Below the pieces are notes generated by a model, which saw only the letters and a list, made by a program, of their open reading frames with translations, did not search any database and was not told the origin of the DNA. The position numbers and the translations under genes are program-made. Below are positions 1 through 7,924 of a DNA stretch of 64,000 nt, piece after piece. Position 1 is the stretch's first letter. Each line of letters opens with the position of its first letter. The DNA is from Halodurantibacterium daqingensis (GTDB lineage Bacteria > Pseudomonadota > Alphaproteobacteria > Rhodobacterales > Rhodobacteraceae), in contig NZ_JBHTFQ010000001.1 in the NCBI RefSeq assembly GCF_042666235.1, positions 558,001-622,000 on the forward strand, written 5' to 3'.

Positions 1-341
1 TTCAGCGGCTTGAGGCGGAGGGGTTCATCCGGGATTACGTGGCGCTGCTGGATCCGCGCAAGCTGGGCCGCCCCACGACGGTTTTCGTTGAAATAACACT
101 GTCAGGGCAGGCGGATGACGTGCTTGACGCCTTCGAGCGCGAGGTCGCCCGCGTTCCCGATGTGCTCGAATGCCATCTGATGGCCGGCACGGCCGACTAT
201 CTGCTCAAGATCGTGGCCGAGGATACCGAGGATTTCGCCCGGATCCATCGGCAGTATCTGTCGCGTTTGCCCGGGGTCGCGCAGATGCAGTCGTCCTTCG
301 CGTTGCGCACGGTCTGCAAGACCACCGCAATTCCGCTGTAG
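1..341 (+). CDS. Lrp/AsnC family transcriptional regulator, C-terminal part (5' truncated by window edge)
   Basis: The reading frame is open from base 3 and ends at a TAA. About 112 residues are visible, beginning at the end of the winged helix (QRLEAEGFIRDY) and continuing through the RAM/AsnC ligand-binding domain: a beta-alpha-beta unit with VFVEITL, then the typical VLECHLMAGTADYLLKIV segment and a C-terminal strand ending in CKTTAIPL. Lrp/AsnC proteins bind DNA as dimers to octamers and sense amino acids. The conserved G-x-x-D-Y-L motif of the family is intact. The DNA-binding helices lie upstream of the window, so the exact paralogue (Lrp, AsnC, BkdR or PutR type) cannot be told. Confidence 0.9.
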   Translation, partial: QRLEAEGFIRDYVALLDPRKLGRPTTVFVEITLSGQADDVLDAFEREVARVPDVLECHLMAGTADYLLKIVAEDTEDFARIHRQYLSRLPGVAQMQSSFALRTVCKTTAIPL

Positions 342-360
342 CAGGTTCCGGAAACGACAA

Positions 361-385
361 ACCCCCGAGGCCGGGCCACGGGGGT
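361..385 (-). terminator. Hairpin terminator downstream of rpsU
   Basis: A perfect 7-bp stem (ACCCCCG / CGGGGGT) with an 11-base loop lies between the convergent lrp-like and rpsU genes. Read on the minus strand it is followed by a short T-rich tail (TTTGTCGTTT), so it fits best as the terminator of rpsU; it could also stop plus-strand transcription. The T run is weak. Confidence 0.5.
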
Positions 386-425
386 CATCATGGACGGCAC
401 GCCGCCTGTTCGCTGCCGGGAAGGC

Positions 426-632
426 TTAAAGCATTCCTTCGCGCTGCGCTTTCTTGCGCGCGAGCTTGCGCGCACGGCGGACCGCTTCGGCTTTCTCACG
501 GGCTTTCTTCTCGGACGGTTTCTCGAAATGCTGCTTGAGCTTCATTTCACGAAACACACCTTCACGCTGAAGCTTTTTCTTCAGCGCACGAAGCGCCTGA
601 TCGACGTTGTTGTCGCGAACACTTACCTGCAT
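426..632 (-). CDS. rpsU: 30S ribosomal protein S21
   Basis: A 68-residue, strongly basic protein matching bS21 over its full length: an N-terminal VSVRDNNVDQALRALKKK segment, the FREMKLKQHFEKPSEKKAR core and a lysine/arginine-rich C-terminal tail. bS21 sits on the platform of the small subunit near the anti-Shine-Dalgarno helix and acts in translation initiation. The gene is monocistronic here, with a good sigma-70-like promoter upstream and a hairpin downstream. Length and composition are normal for alphaproteobacteria. Confidence 0.97.
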   Translation of the reverse strand: MQVSVRDNNVDQALRALKKKLQREGVFREMKLKQHFEKPSEKKAREKAEAVRRARKLARKKAQREGML

Positions 633-686
633 GTGGTTTTCACCACCTTCCTAAGTTAGAGTTACGAGTAAATCGCAGGACGTGGC

Positions 687-715
687 CGTATAGCAAAGAC
701 GCACTAGCTTGTCTA
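687..715 (-). promoter_or_regulatory. Probable sigma-70 promoter of rpsU
   Basis: On the minus strand TAGACA is followed after exactly 17 bases by TATACG, about 55 bases before the rpsU ATG. Spacing is optimal and both hexamers keep four or five consensus bases. It faces away from the COQ9 gene, which begins 28 bases beyond it on the other strand. Confidence 0.6.
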
Positions 716-743
716 CCGTCCCGCCGAATGAATGGAGACCCGG

Positions 744-1451
744 ATGCCGGATGCGAAGAAAACGGACGATCTCAGGGAGCGGCTGCTGGATGCGGCGCTT
801 GTCCATGTGCCCTTCGACGGCTGGAGCGAGGCGACACTGCGGGCCGCCGCGGTCGATGCAGGGGTGGAACCGGGCCTGGTTCGGGCCCTGTTTCCGCGTG
901 GCGCGCCCGATCTCGCGCTGGCCTATCACGAACGGGGTGACCTGGCGATGCTGGCGCGGCTGCGCAGTGAAGACCTGTCGGCCCTGCGGTTCCGGGACCG
1001 GGTGGCGGCGGCGGTGCGGCTGCGGATCGAGGTAATCGAGGACCGCGAGGCGGTGCGGCGCGGCGCAACGCTTTTTGCCCTGCCGCAGCATTCGGCAGAT
1101 GGGGCCCGCGCGCTCTGGCGCACCGCCGACCGGATCTGGACGGCGCTGGGCGATACGTCCGACGATCTGAACTGGTATTCCAAGCGGGCGATCCTGTCGG
1201 GCGTCTATGGCTCGGCCGTGCTGTTCTGGCTGGGCGACGACAGCGTCGGCCATCAGGCGACCTGGGAGTTCATCGACCGCAGGATCGAGGATGTCATGCG
1301 TTTTGAGAAGCTGAAGGCAGGGATCGGCAAGAATGCCCTGCTTGCGCCGCTGATGGCGGGGCCGAACTGGCTTGCGCGTCAGGTGCGCGCGCCCGCACAA
1401 TTCCCGCCCGCCGATTTGCCGGGTATATGGCGCGGGCAGATGCAGGAGTGA
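744..1451 (+). CDS. COQ9 family protein (ubiquinone biosynthesis)
   Basis: The 235-residue product has the COQ9 architecture: an N-terminal region resembling a TetR helical fold (LRERLLDAALVHVPFDGWS followed by TLRAAAVDAGVEPGLVRALFP) and a C-terminal helical lipid-binding domain with the typical DDLNWYSKRAILSGVYGSAVLFWLGD stretch. COQ9 binds isoprenoid quinone intermediates and helps COQ7 in ubiquinone synthesis. The start at 744 is preferred over the in-frame ATG at 732 because GGAG at 734-737 then sits six bases upstream. The next gene starts three bases after the stop, so the two are co-transcribed. Confidence 0.88.
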   Translation: MPDAKKTDDLRERLLDAALVHVPFDGWSEATLRAAAVDAGVEPGLVRALFPRGAPDLALAYHERGDLAMLARLRSEDLSALRFRDRVAAAVRLRIEVIEDREAVRRGATLFALPQHSADGARALWRTADRIWTALGDTSDDLNWYSKRAILSGVYGSAVLFWLGDDSVGHQATWEFIDRRIEDVMRFEKLKAGIGKNALLAPLMAGPNWLARQVRAPAQFPPADLPGIWRGQMQE

Positions 1452-1453
1452 TC

Positions 1454-2443
1454 ATGAACCTACCCGAGACCATGCGCGCCGTGGAGATTTCATCCCCCGG
1501 CGGTCCCGAGGCGCTGCGCCTGTGCGAACGTCCCGTGCCGCGCCCGGGCCAAGGACAGATTCTGATCCGTGTGGCCTTTGCCGGGGTGAACCGGCCGGAC
1601 GCATTGCAGCGGGCCGGGCTTTATGCGCCACCGGCCGGCGCCTCGGATCTGCCGGGTCTCGAGGCTTCCGGAACGGTCGTGGCCGTGGGCGAGGGTGTAG
1701 CGCGTTGGGAAGAGGGCGATCAGGTTTGCGCCTTGCTGCCCGGTGGTGGCTATGCCGAATATGTGGTGACGGCAGCGGAACATGCGTTGCCTCTTCCGCG
1801 CGGCATGGATCTGCGCGCCGCCGCCTGCGTTCCGGAAACCCATTTCACCGTCTGGTCCAATATCTTCATGCGGGCCGAGCTGCGGGCGGGCGAGCGGTTT
1901 CTGGTGCACGGAGGTTCCTCGGGGATCGGCACAACCGCGATTCAGCTGGCCCGTGCCTTCGGGGCCCGTGTCTTTGCAACGGCAGGCTCGGGCGAAAAAT
2001 GCGCCGCCTGCGAACGTCTGGGCGCCGAACGGGCGATCAACTACCGGGACCAGGATTTCGTGGAGGTCATGCGCAATGAAGCCGGCGCGCATCTGATTCT
2101 CGATATGGTGGGCGGCAGCTATGTGGCGCGCAATCTGCGGGCGCTGGCGGACGAGGGGCGGCTGGTGCAGATCGCCTTCCTGCAGGGCGCCAAGGTCGAG
2201 CTGAACCTGGCCGAGATGATGACCCGGCGCCTTTCGATCACCGGATCAACCTTGCGCCCCCAGTCCGATCTGGCCAAGGCCCGTATCGCGCGCGAGCTTG
2301 AGGTGCAGGTCTGGCCGCTTCTGACGACGGGGCGTGTGGCGCCGGTCCTGGACAGCGAATTCCCGCTCGAGCGCGCGGCCGAGGCCCATGCCCGGATGGA
2401 AAGCTCGGAGCACATCGGCAAGATTGTCCTGAAGGTGGCCTAG
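1454..2443 (+). CDS. NAD(P)H:quinone oxidoreductase, zinc-independent MDR family
   Basis: A 329-residue medium-chain dehydrogenase/reductase of the quinone oxidoreductase (zeta-crystallin/PIG3-like) group. It has the N-terminal GroES-like half (FAGVNRPDALQRAGLY, then LPGLEASGTVVAVG) and a Rossmann half with the nucleotide-binding GGSSGIGTTAIQLA segment near residue 155. The catalytic and structural zinc cysteines of alcohol dehydrogenases are absent, as usual for this group. It should reduce quinones or enones using NADPH. The ATG at 1454 follows CAGGAG by six bases; a longer in-frame start at 1427 would overlap COQ9. The pairing with COQ9 suggests a quinone-related role, but that is inference. 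Confidence 0.88.
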   Translation: MNLPETMRAVEISSPGGPEALRLCERPVPRPGQGQILIRVAFAGVNRPDALQRAGLYAPPAGASDLPGLEASGTVVAVGEGVARWEEGDQVCALLPGGGYAEYVVTAAEHALPLPRGMDLRAAACVPETHFTVWSNIFMRAELRAGERFLVHGGSSGIGTTAIQLARAFGARVFATAGSGEKCAACERLGAERAINYRDQDFVEVMRNEAGAHLILDMVGGSYVARNLRALADEGRLVQIAFLQGAKVELNLAEMMTRRLSITGSTLRPQSDLAKARIARELEVQVWPLLTTGRVAPVLDSEFPLERAAEAHARMESSEHIGKIVLKVA

Positions 2444-2453
2444 TTTTTTTGCT

Positions 2454-2481
2454 TTGCACTGGCGCGGCCCGCGTCTATATA
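2454..2481 (+). promoter_or_regulatory. Probable sigma-70 promoter of trcR
   Basis: TTGCAC and TATATA are separated by 16 bases in the gap between the oxidoreductase and trcR. Transcription would start near 2488, leaving a leader of about 90 bases. A T7 run at 2443-2450 just upstream may mark the end of the preceding transcript, but no hairpin precedes it. Confidence 0.6.
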
Positions 2482-2577
2482 GCCCGGTGAATTCCCCGAA
2501 AACGAGGATGCGCGGAAAGGGGCGACCCGCCGCAGCCGTTTTCCCGGCGCGGGAAAGATATGCGAAGGAGTGATCCG

Positions 2578-3333
2578 ATGAACAAGCCTCTGATGGCCAA
2601 GGCGACTGCGGTCTGGCTGGTGGACAACACGACCCTGTCCTTCAAGCAGATCGCGGATTTCTGCGGCATGCACGAGCTGGAAGTGCAGGGCATTGCCGAT
2701 GGCGATGTCGCCGCCGGCGTCAAGGGCTTCGACCCGATCGCCAACAACCAGCTTGACCCGATCGAGATCGAAAAGGGTCAGGCCGATCCGATGTACCGGC
2801 TGCGGCTGAAGTTCAACGCCGCCGCCGTGGGCGAGGAGAAACGTCGTGGGCCGCGCTACACGCCGCTTTCCAAGCGTCAGGACCGCCCGGCGGCCATTCT
2901 CTGGCTGGTCAAATTCCATCCGGAGCTGTCGGACGGGCAGATCGGCAAGCTTGTGGGCACCACCAAGCCGACGATCCTGTCCATCCGGGAACGGACGCAC
3001 TGGAACATCAACAACATCCAGCCGATCGATCCGGTCGCGCTGGGGCTTTGCCGTCAGTCCGAACTGGACACGGCCGTCCAGCAGGCCGCGAAAAAGCGCG
3101 CGACCGAGGGCGTCGTGATGTCGGATGACGAGCGCCGCAAACTTGTAAGCACCGAACAGTCACTGGGCATGGCGCCCGAGCCCAAGATGCCCTCGTCCAT
3201 CGCCGGGTTCGAGAACTTCACGCTGGGTGACCGCAAGGAAGAAGACAAGAGCCCGGCCGATTTCAGCGATGCCGACAGCTTCTTCAACCTGCCTCAGGTT
3301 GACGAAGATGACGATGACGATGACGATCGCTGA
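2578..3333 (+). CDS. trcR: DUF1013 cell-cycle transcriptional regulator TrcR
   Basis: A 251-residue protein of the DUF1013 family, known from Caulobacter as TrcR, a factor that travels with RNA polymerase and affects cell-cycle gene expression. Recognisable are MAKATAVWLVDNTTLSFKQI at the N terminus, the central RYTPLSKRQDRPAAILWLVK and LSDGQIGKLVGTTKPTI segments (helix-turn-helix-like), and an acidic tail ending in a run of aspartates (DEDDDDDDDR). The start at 2578 follows GAAGGAG; an in-frame ATG at 2560 precedes that Shine-Dalgarno and is unlikely. The gene is monocistronic with its own promoter and a strong hairpin after it. Confidence 0.88.
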   Translation: MNKPLMAKATAVWLVDNTTLSFKQIADFCGMHELEVQGIADGDVAAGVKGFDPIANNQLDPIEIEKGQADPMYRLRLKFNAAAVGEEKRRGPRYTPLSKRQDRPAAILWLVKFHPELSDGQIGKLVGTTKPTILSIRERTHWNINNIQPIDPVALGLCRQSELDTAVQQAAKKRATEGVVMSDDERRKLVSTEQSLGMAPEPKMPSSIAGFENFTLGDRKEEDKSPADFSDADSFFNLPQVDEDDDDDDDR

Positions 3334-3377
3334 GCATCCGCATCACTCCTGGCCGTGACCGGTTGCACGCGCGCAGG

Positions 3378-3411
3378 CGCAAGAATCCCGCCCCCTGGCG
3401 GGGTTCTTGCG
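3378..3411 (+). terminator. Strong hairpin, probable terminator after trcR
   Basis: A 15-bp stem (one G-U pair) closes a four-base CCCT loop: left arm 3378-3392, right arm 3397-3411. It lies 45 bases after the trcR stop. There is no T run on either side, so if it terminates transcription it does so by pausing or with Rho. The rest of 3334-3682 holds no convincing gene; its open frame runs into the helicase but is arginine-rich and unlike coding sequence. Confidence 0.55.
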
Positions 3412-3682
3412 TCTGGGCGCGAAGTTGTGCCGTGCTTTTGCTTGACCTCGGGCCGCAAAAGCCCCATGTGAGGCCAGACCAGACGTCCGCTGCCGCGTGA
3501 GCAGCCCGCGCCGCTTGCGCGAAAGTCGTCGGTGCGGCGCGATGCGCCACTTCCGGGTTCCCATGTCACGCAGGGGTCCTGCGGCCGCCAAGGTGCTGGC
3601 CGCGACCATGCTTGTCCTGTCCGGAGCGTCCGGCCGGGGCGTTCTCTTTTGGCGGCACGGGCCGCCTGCGAAAGGCCAGACA

Positions 3683-4954
3683 TTGACTGATTTCCAAGCC
3701 CTCGGGCTCCACGCCAACCTTCTGAAAGCACTTGAACGTCAAGGGCTTACCATTCCAACGCCGATCCAGATCCAGGCGATCCCCCATGTGATGGAGGGGC
3801 GCGATCTCATGGGGTTGGCCCAGACCGGCACCGGCAAGACGGCAGCCTTTGGCCTGCCGCTGCTGCACCGCCTGATGCAGATCGGCAAGGCGCCGCAGCC
3901 CAGGACCGTGCGCGCGCTGATCCTTGCGCCAACGCGCGAGCTTGTGAACCAGATTGCCGACAATATCGGCAAGTTCGGCCACGGCAGCCATATCCGCACC
4001 ACCGTTGTGGTGGGCGGCGCCTCGATCAACAAGCAGATGGAACGTCTGGCCCGCGGCACCGATGTTCTGGTTGCGACGCCCGGCCGGCTCCTGGACCTGC
4101 TGGAACGGCAGGCCCTGACATTGGCCGAAACCCGCTATCTGGTGCTGGACGAGGCCGACCAGATGCTTGATCTCGGCTTCATCCATGCCCTGCGCCGCAT
4201 CGCGCGGCTGCTGCCGGAAAAGCGGCAGACGCTGTTGTTCTCGGCCACGATGCCCAAGCAGATGGAAGAACTTGCCACCACCTATCTGCGCGAGCCGGTG
4301 CGGGTGCAGGTTTCGCCGCCCGGCAAGGCTGCGGACAAGATCACCCAAGGCGTGCACTTCACGCCCCAGGGCGACAAGGCCACAGTCCTGCGCGGCTACC
4401 TGTCAGAACATGCCGATGAGCTGGCGCTGGTCTTTTCCCGCACCAAGCATGGCGCCGAAAAGCTGATGAAGCTGCTGGATCACTGGGGCTTTGCCGCGGG
4501 ATCGATCCACGGCAACAAGAGCCAGGGCCAGCGCGAGCGCACGCTGCAGGCGTTCCGCAACGGCGATATCAAGGTGCTGGTGGCAACCGATGTCGCGGCG
4601 CGGGGGATCGATATCCCGGGTGTGCGGCATGTCTATAACTTCGATCTGCCGAACGTGCCTGAAAACTACGTGCACCGGATCGGCCGCACCGCCCGGGCCG
4701 GGGCCGAGGGGCGCGCCGTTGCCTTCTGTTCGCCCGCCGAAGTGGGCGAACTGCGCGCGATCGAAAAGCTGATGAAGATCGCGTTGCCGGTGGTGGGCGG
4801 AGAGCATATGGCCCAGATGCGCCATGAGCCTGCACAAAAACCCAAGGCCCCGCAGGGTCGTCGTCAAGGGGTCGGCCCTTCGGGGGCCGGTGCCGGGCAG
4901 AAATTCGGCGGGCGCAATCAGAGCCGGCCGCAGCGCCGTCGCAGCGCCGCTTGA
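3683..4954 (+). CDS. DEAD-box ATP-dependent RNA helicase (RhlE-like)
   Basis: All DEAD-box motifs are visible in order: F-x-x-x-G-L and Q motif (IPTPIQIQAIP), motif I AQTGTGKT, Ia PTRELVNQ, Ib TPGR, II DEAD, III SAT, then RecA domain 2 with VFSRT, TDVAARGIDIPGV and VI HRIGRTARAG. The protein unwinds short RNA duplexes, for example in ribosome assembly or RNA decay. A TTG start at 3683 is chosen because conserved sequence begins exactly there (LTDFQALGL), preceded by AAAGG; the frame is open 186 bases further upstream but that part looks non-coding. This gives 423 residues with a basic, Gly/Arg/Gln-rich tail, as in the RhlE group. Confidence 0.93.
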   Translation: MTDFQALGLHANLLKALERQGLTIPTPIQIQAIPHVMEGRDLMGLAQTGTGKTAAFGLPLLHRLMQIGKAPQPRTVRALILAPTRELVNQIADNIGKFGHGSHIRTTVVVGGASINKQMERLARGTDVLVATPGRLLDLLERQALTLAETRYLVLDEADQMLDLGFIHALRRIARLLPEKRQTLLFSATMPKQMEELATTYLREPVRVQVSPPGKAADKITQGVHFTPQGDKATVLRGYLSEHADELALVFSRTKHGAEKLMKLLDHWGFAAGSIHGNKSQGQRERTLQAFRNGDIKVLVATDVAARGIDIPGVRHVYNFDLPNVPENYVHRIGRTARAGAEGRAVAFCSPAEVGELRAIEKLMKIALPVVGGEHMAQMRHEPAQKPKAPQGRRQGVGPSGAGAGQKFGGRNQSRPQRRRSAA

Positions 4955-5099
4955 AACTGACAGTCCGCGCGGGGAGGTTCCCGTGCGGACGCTTCTTTGC
5001 AGGCCGCAATGGCTGGTCCGGAACATGCTGCCTGCCGTCTGATCGTCGGGTGCGCATGGCGACCTTGCAGTATAGGGTCACGGCGGGATATCAGCCCGC

Positions 5100-5711
5100 A
5101 TGGCCAAGCTTTATTTCCACTACTCGACCATGAACGCCGGCAAATCCACGATTCTGCTGCAGGCGGCGCATAATTACCGCGAACGGGGAATGGAACCCTA
5201 CCTTCTCACCGCGCAACTTGACCATCGGGCGGGGGCGGGACGGATAGCATCACGAATCGGGATCGGTGAAACGGCGGACACATTTGCGCCGGGGGATGAT
5301 CTGTTTCAGCGTCTGACCGCGCGGCTTTCCGCGAGTGCCTGCGCCTGTGTCTTTCTGGACGAGGCACAGTTTTTGGAACCCGATCAGGTCTGGCAACTGG
5401 CGCGGGCGGTGGACGATCTTGCTCTGCCGGTCATGTGCTATGGGTTGCGGGTCGATTTCCAGGGACGGCTTTTTCCCGGTTCGGCCGCGCTGCTGGCACT
5501 TGCGGATGAAATGCGCGAGGTTCGGACCATCTGTCATTGCGGCAAGAAGGCCACGATGGTGGTGCGCAAGGATGGCGACGGGCGGGTAGTGACGGATGGC
5601 GCCCAGGTTCAGATAGGTGGTAACGAAACCTATGTCTCGCTTTGCCGCCGGCACTGGCGTGAGGCGGTGGCTGGCAGCGACCCCTCGCTCAGATCGCGGT
5701 GTAACGGTTGA
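5100..5711 (+). CDS. tdk: Thymidine kinase
   Basis: A 203-residue type II thymidine kinase, which phosphorylates thymidine in the salvage pathway. It has the P-loop STMNAGKST near residue 10, the FLDEAQF Walker B/lasso region, the GLRVDFQGRLFPGS segment and the zinc-binding cysteines (ICHCGKKA, and CRRHW near the C terminus). Length is typical. The last 23 bases overlap the convergent response regulator gene. Confidence 0.96.
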   Translation: MAKLYFHYSTMNAGKSTILLQAAHNYRERGMEPYLLTAQLDHRAGAGRIASRIGIGETADTFAPGDDLFQRLTARLSASACACVFLDEAQFLEPDQVWQLARAVDDLALPVMCYGLRVDFQGRLFPGSAALLALADEMREVRTICHCGKKATMVVRKDGDGRVVTDGAQVQIGGNETYVSLCRRHWREAVAGSDPSLRSRCNG

Positions 5712-6414
5712 GCCTCTCGCGCAGCATTCCGGCCAGATGCAGGGTTTCGCGGCCGGCGCCGCGCCCCAGGGCGCGGTCGCGGCTGATTGTGCGGGCCGCA
5801 TCGCGCAGCACCAGATCTTCCGCGGACTGGCCCAGGCTGGCAAGAAACTGTGCGACGTAGTCCAGCGAGGCTTGCCCCCCGGGCGCTTCCAGAGCCGCGA
5901 GCGCGCGGCTGAAGTCATCGCGCAGCGCAAGCGGATCGGGTGCCAGAGGTTCCACGGGAATGCTGCGCGGCCCGCTGGTGATGTCCGGAAGCTGTTCCAG
6001 AATCGCGGCCTGGAATGCCGCCAGCGAGGCAACCGGTTTGGCCAGAAATCCGTCTGCACCCGCGGCCATCGCCGGCCCCTGCAACGTGACGTCGCCCGAG
6101 GTGGCAAGCAGAACGGGCACCCTTGGCCGCGCCCGCGCAAGATCCCGGACCAGATCGATGCCCGACCCGTCGGGCAGGCCCATGTCCACCAGAACCGCCC
6201 CTGGACGATAGACGCCCAGATGCCGGTAGGCCGCCGCAAGGCAGTCTGCCCGCCGCAACCGGATCCCGGAATGCCGGCACAGAAGCCGCAGCGCCTCGCT
6301 TGCAAAGCGGCTGTCTTCGACGGCCAGCAGGGTGAGGCCCATCAGCGGCTTGTCACGTGTCGGGCGGCACGGCAGCGTGTTTGTCATCATCAGCGCGCCA
6401 AGATCATCTGTCAT
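5689..6414 (-). CDS. Response regulator with receiver domain and uncharacterised C-terminal domain
   Basis: The N-terminal receiver domain is complete: acidic pair in VEDS (E33, D34), phospho-acceptor D77 in LVDMGLPDGSG, T105 in LLATSGD and K126 in FLAKP. After residue 135 comes a helical segment of about 100 residues rich in Ala, Leu and Arg that does not look like a winged helix, LuxR-type HTH, GGDEF or HD domain. The output is therefore unknown; protein-protein interaction or a degenerate phosphotransfer helix bundle are possible. The start at 6414 follows AAAGG. No sensor kinase gene is adjacent. Confidence 0.82.
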   Translation of the reverse strand: MTDDLGALMMTNTLPCRPTRDKPLMGLTLLAVEDSRFASEALRLLCRHSGIRLRRADCLAAAYRHLGVYRPGAVLVDMGLPDGSGIDLVRDLARARPRVPVLLATSGDVTLQGPAMAAGADGFLAKPVASLAAFQAAILEQLPDITSGPRSIPVEPLAPDPLALRDDFSRALAALEAPGGQASLDYVAQFLASLGQSAEDLVLRDAARTISRDRALGRGAGRETLHLAGMLRERLNRYTAI

Positions 6415-6564
6415 GGGAATCGCCTTTCCGCTTGGTCACGGCACATTTAACCTTGTTGAAGGTCAATGAATCGTTAACGTCGCCGGCGCCCTGCGTCCTT
6501 CGGTCCCTTGCGCGGCGCAGTCGCAGTGCCCATAACCGACGCAGGTTTCAGCGGAGCATGAGTC

Positions 6565-6969
6565 ATGATCGGCCGTCTCAATCACGTTGCCATCGCCGTG
6601 CCCGACCTCGCGGCCGCGGCCGAACAGTATCGCGGCACGCTGGGCGCCGATGTAGGGCCGCCCCAGGATGAACCTGCGCACGGGGTGACGGTGATCTTCA
6701 TTACCCTTCCGAACACCAAGATCGAACTTCTGCACCCGCTGGGCGACAACAGCCCGATTGCGGGATTTCTGGAAAAGAACCCCTCGGGCGGGATCCATCA
6801 TATCTGCTATGAGGTCGAGGATATCCTCGCCGCGCGTGATCAGCTTATTGCAAAGGGCGCGCGTATCCTCGGTTCAGGCGAGCCGAAGATCGGCGCCCAC
6901 GGCAAGCCGGTTCTTTTCCTTCACCCAAAGGATTTCACCGGCACGCTGGTGGAACTGGAGCAAATCTGA
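6565..6969 (+). CDS. mce: Methylmalonyl-CoA epimerase
   Basis: A 134-residue glyoxalase/VOC-fold protein. Metal-binding residues are in place: LNHVAIAV near the start, GGIHHICYEV at about 75 and the terminal LVELEQ glutamate. It interconverts (2S)- and (2R)-methylmalonyl-CoA, the step between propionyl-CoA carboxylase and methylmalonyl-CoA mutase, needed for propionate metabolism and, in Rhodobacter relatives, the ethylmalonyl-CoA pathway. The gene is divergent from the response regulator and immediately abuts the DUF1467 gene. Confidence 0.94.
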   Translation: MIGRLNHVAIAVPDLAAAAEQYRGTLGADVGPPQDEPAHGVTVIFITLPNTKIELLHPLGDNSPIAGFLEKNPSGGIHHICYEVEDILAARDQLIAKGARILGSGEPKIGAHGKPVLFLHPKDFTGTLVELEQI

Positions 6970-7248
6970 ATGACCATTACCGGCGGTGCCGTTCTTTTCG
7001 CAGTCCTGTGGTTTCTCGTGCTTCTCGTGGTGCTTCCGCTGCGGCTTGTGTCGCAGGGCGAGGCCGGATCAGTCGTGCCGGGCACGCCCTCGTCGGCACC
7101 TTCGGATGCCCGTATCGCCCGCAAGATGAAGATCGCGACGTTGGTGACGATCGTTCTGTGGTGCATGATCGCCTCGATCATCGTCTGGGGGGGAATTACC
7201 ATCCGCGATCTTGACTGGTTCGGACGGATGGCGCCGCTGCCGGACTGA
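6970..7248 (+). CDS. DUF1467 family small membrane protein
   Basis: A 92-residue protein starting on the base after the mce stop codon. It has two predicted membrane helices (GAVLFAVLWFLVLLVVLPLR and ATLVTIVLWCMIASIIVWGG) joined by a short polar loop, the pattern of DUF1467 proteins found next to mce in Rhodobacteraceae. Function is not known. Its 3' end overlaps the convergent EI24 gene by 53 bases. Confidence 0.85.
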   Translation: MTITGGAVLFAVLWFLVLLVVLPLRLVSQGEAGSVVPGTPSSAPSDARIARKMKIATLVTIVLWCMIASIIVWGGITIRDLDWFGRMAPLPD

Positions 7249-7924
7249 GCCGGTGGAACAGATGGGTGAAGCTGGCCGCGCCCAGGACCGGAACAAACAG
7301 ATTCACGATCGGAATGCTGAGCGGGGCGGCCATCATCGTGCCGGCAGCCCAGATTGTGAACCAGTTGGCCGCACGCAGATCCGAGGCGCCTCGGCGCCCA
7401 AGGCGGCGCATGGCGACCATCTGGAAATATTCGCGCCCCAGCAGGTAACCGTTGACGGCCCAGAAGACCGGCAGCGCCAACGGGCCGCTGAACAGATAGA
7501 CGCCGCCGGCCAGGATGTTCACCCCCACAAGCAGCGCGAAATAATTGAACCCGTCGCGCAACTGGTCATAAAGCGGCACATCGGGGGCCTTGGCAAGGTG
7601 GGGATAATGCCTGTCCTCGACCGCCTGGGCCACATCGTCCAGGAAAAACCCGGTAAAGGCCGAGGCCACGGGCATCATCAGGATCGGCGACAGGGCAAGC
7701 ATCACCAGAAGCGAACCCACCGAGAGAAGGGCAGACAGGCCTCCAAAGGGGCCGAGCAGCGGCAGATCGATCTGCGCCGGCACAAACCAGCCGATCAGCC
7801 CCAGGAGCAACGCATAGACCGCCACCAGCAGCGCCAGTGACAACCCGAGTCCCAGCCAGATCACCCGGCGAAAGCGCGGGTCGGACCATTGGCCCAGGGC
7901 GCGGAGCATGTCGATCAGGATCAT
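7196..7924 (-). CDS. EI24 domain (CysZ-like) integral membrane protein
   Basis: A 242-residue polytopic membrane protein with the EI24 family pattern: a first hydrophobic hairpin around residues 20-95, a soluble stretch with DDVAQAVEDRHYPHL, and a C-terminal hairpin with NGYLLGREYFQMVAMRRLG, a hallmark of the family. CysZ, the best-known bacterial member, is a sulfate transporter, but no cysteine biosynthesis gene is nearby, so sulfate transport is not claimed. The gene overlaps the nitroreductase gene upstream by four bases and is the last of a three-gene minus-strand operon. Confidence 0.82.
   Translation of the reverse strand: MILIDMLRALGQWSDPRFRRVIWLGLGLSLALLVAVYALLLGLIGWFVPAQIDLPLLGPFGGLSALLSVGSLLVMLALSPILMMPVASAFTGFFLDDVAQAVEDRHYPHLAKAPDVPLYDQLRDGFNYFALLVGVNILAGGVYLFSGPLALPVFWAVNGYLLGREYFQMVAMRRLGRRGASDLRAANWFTIWAAGTMMAAPLSIPIVNLFVPVLGAASFTHLFHRLSPAAAPSVRTSQDRGW

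Noticed and set aside
3497..3682. N-terminal extension of the DEAD-box helicase
   Set aside because: The residues are Arg/Ala-rich and unlike helicase N termini; conserved sequence starts exactly at the TTG at 3683.
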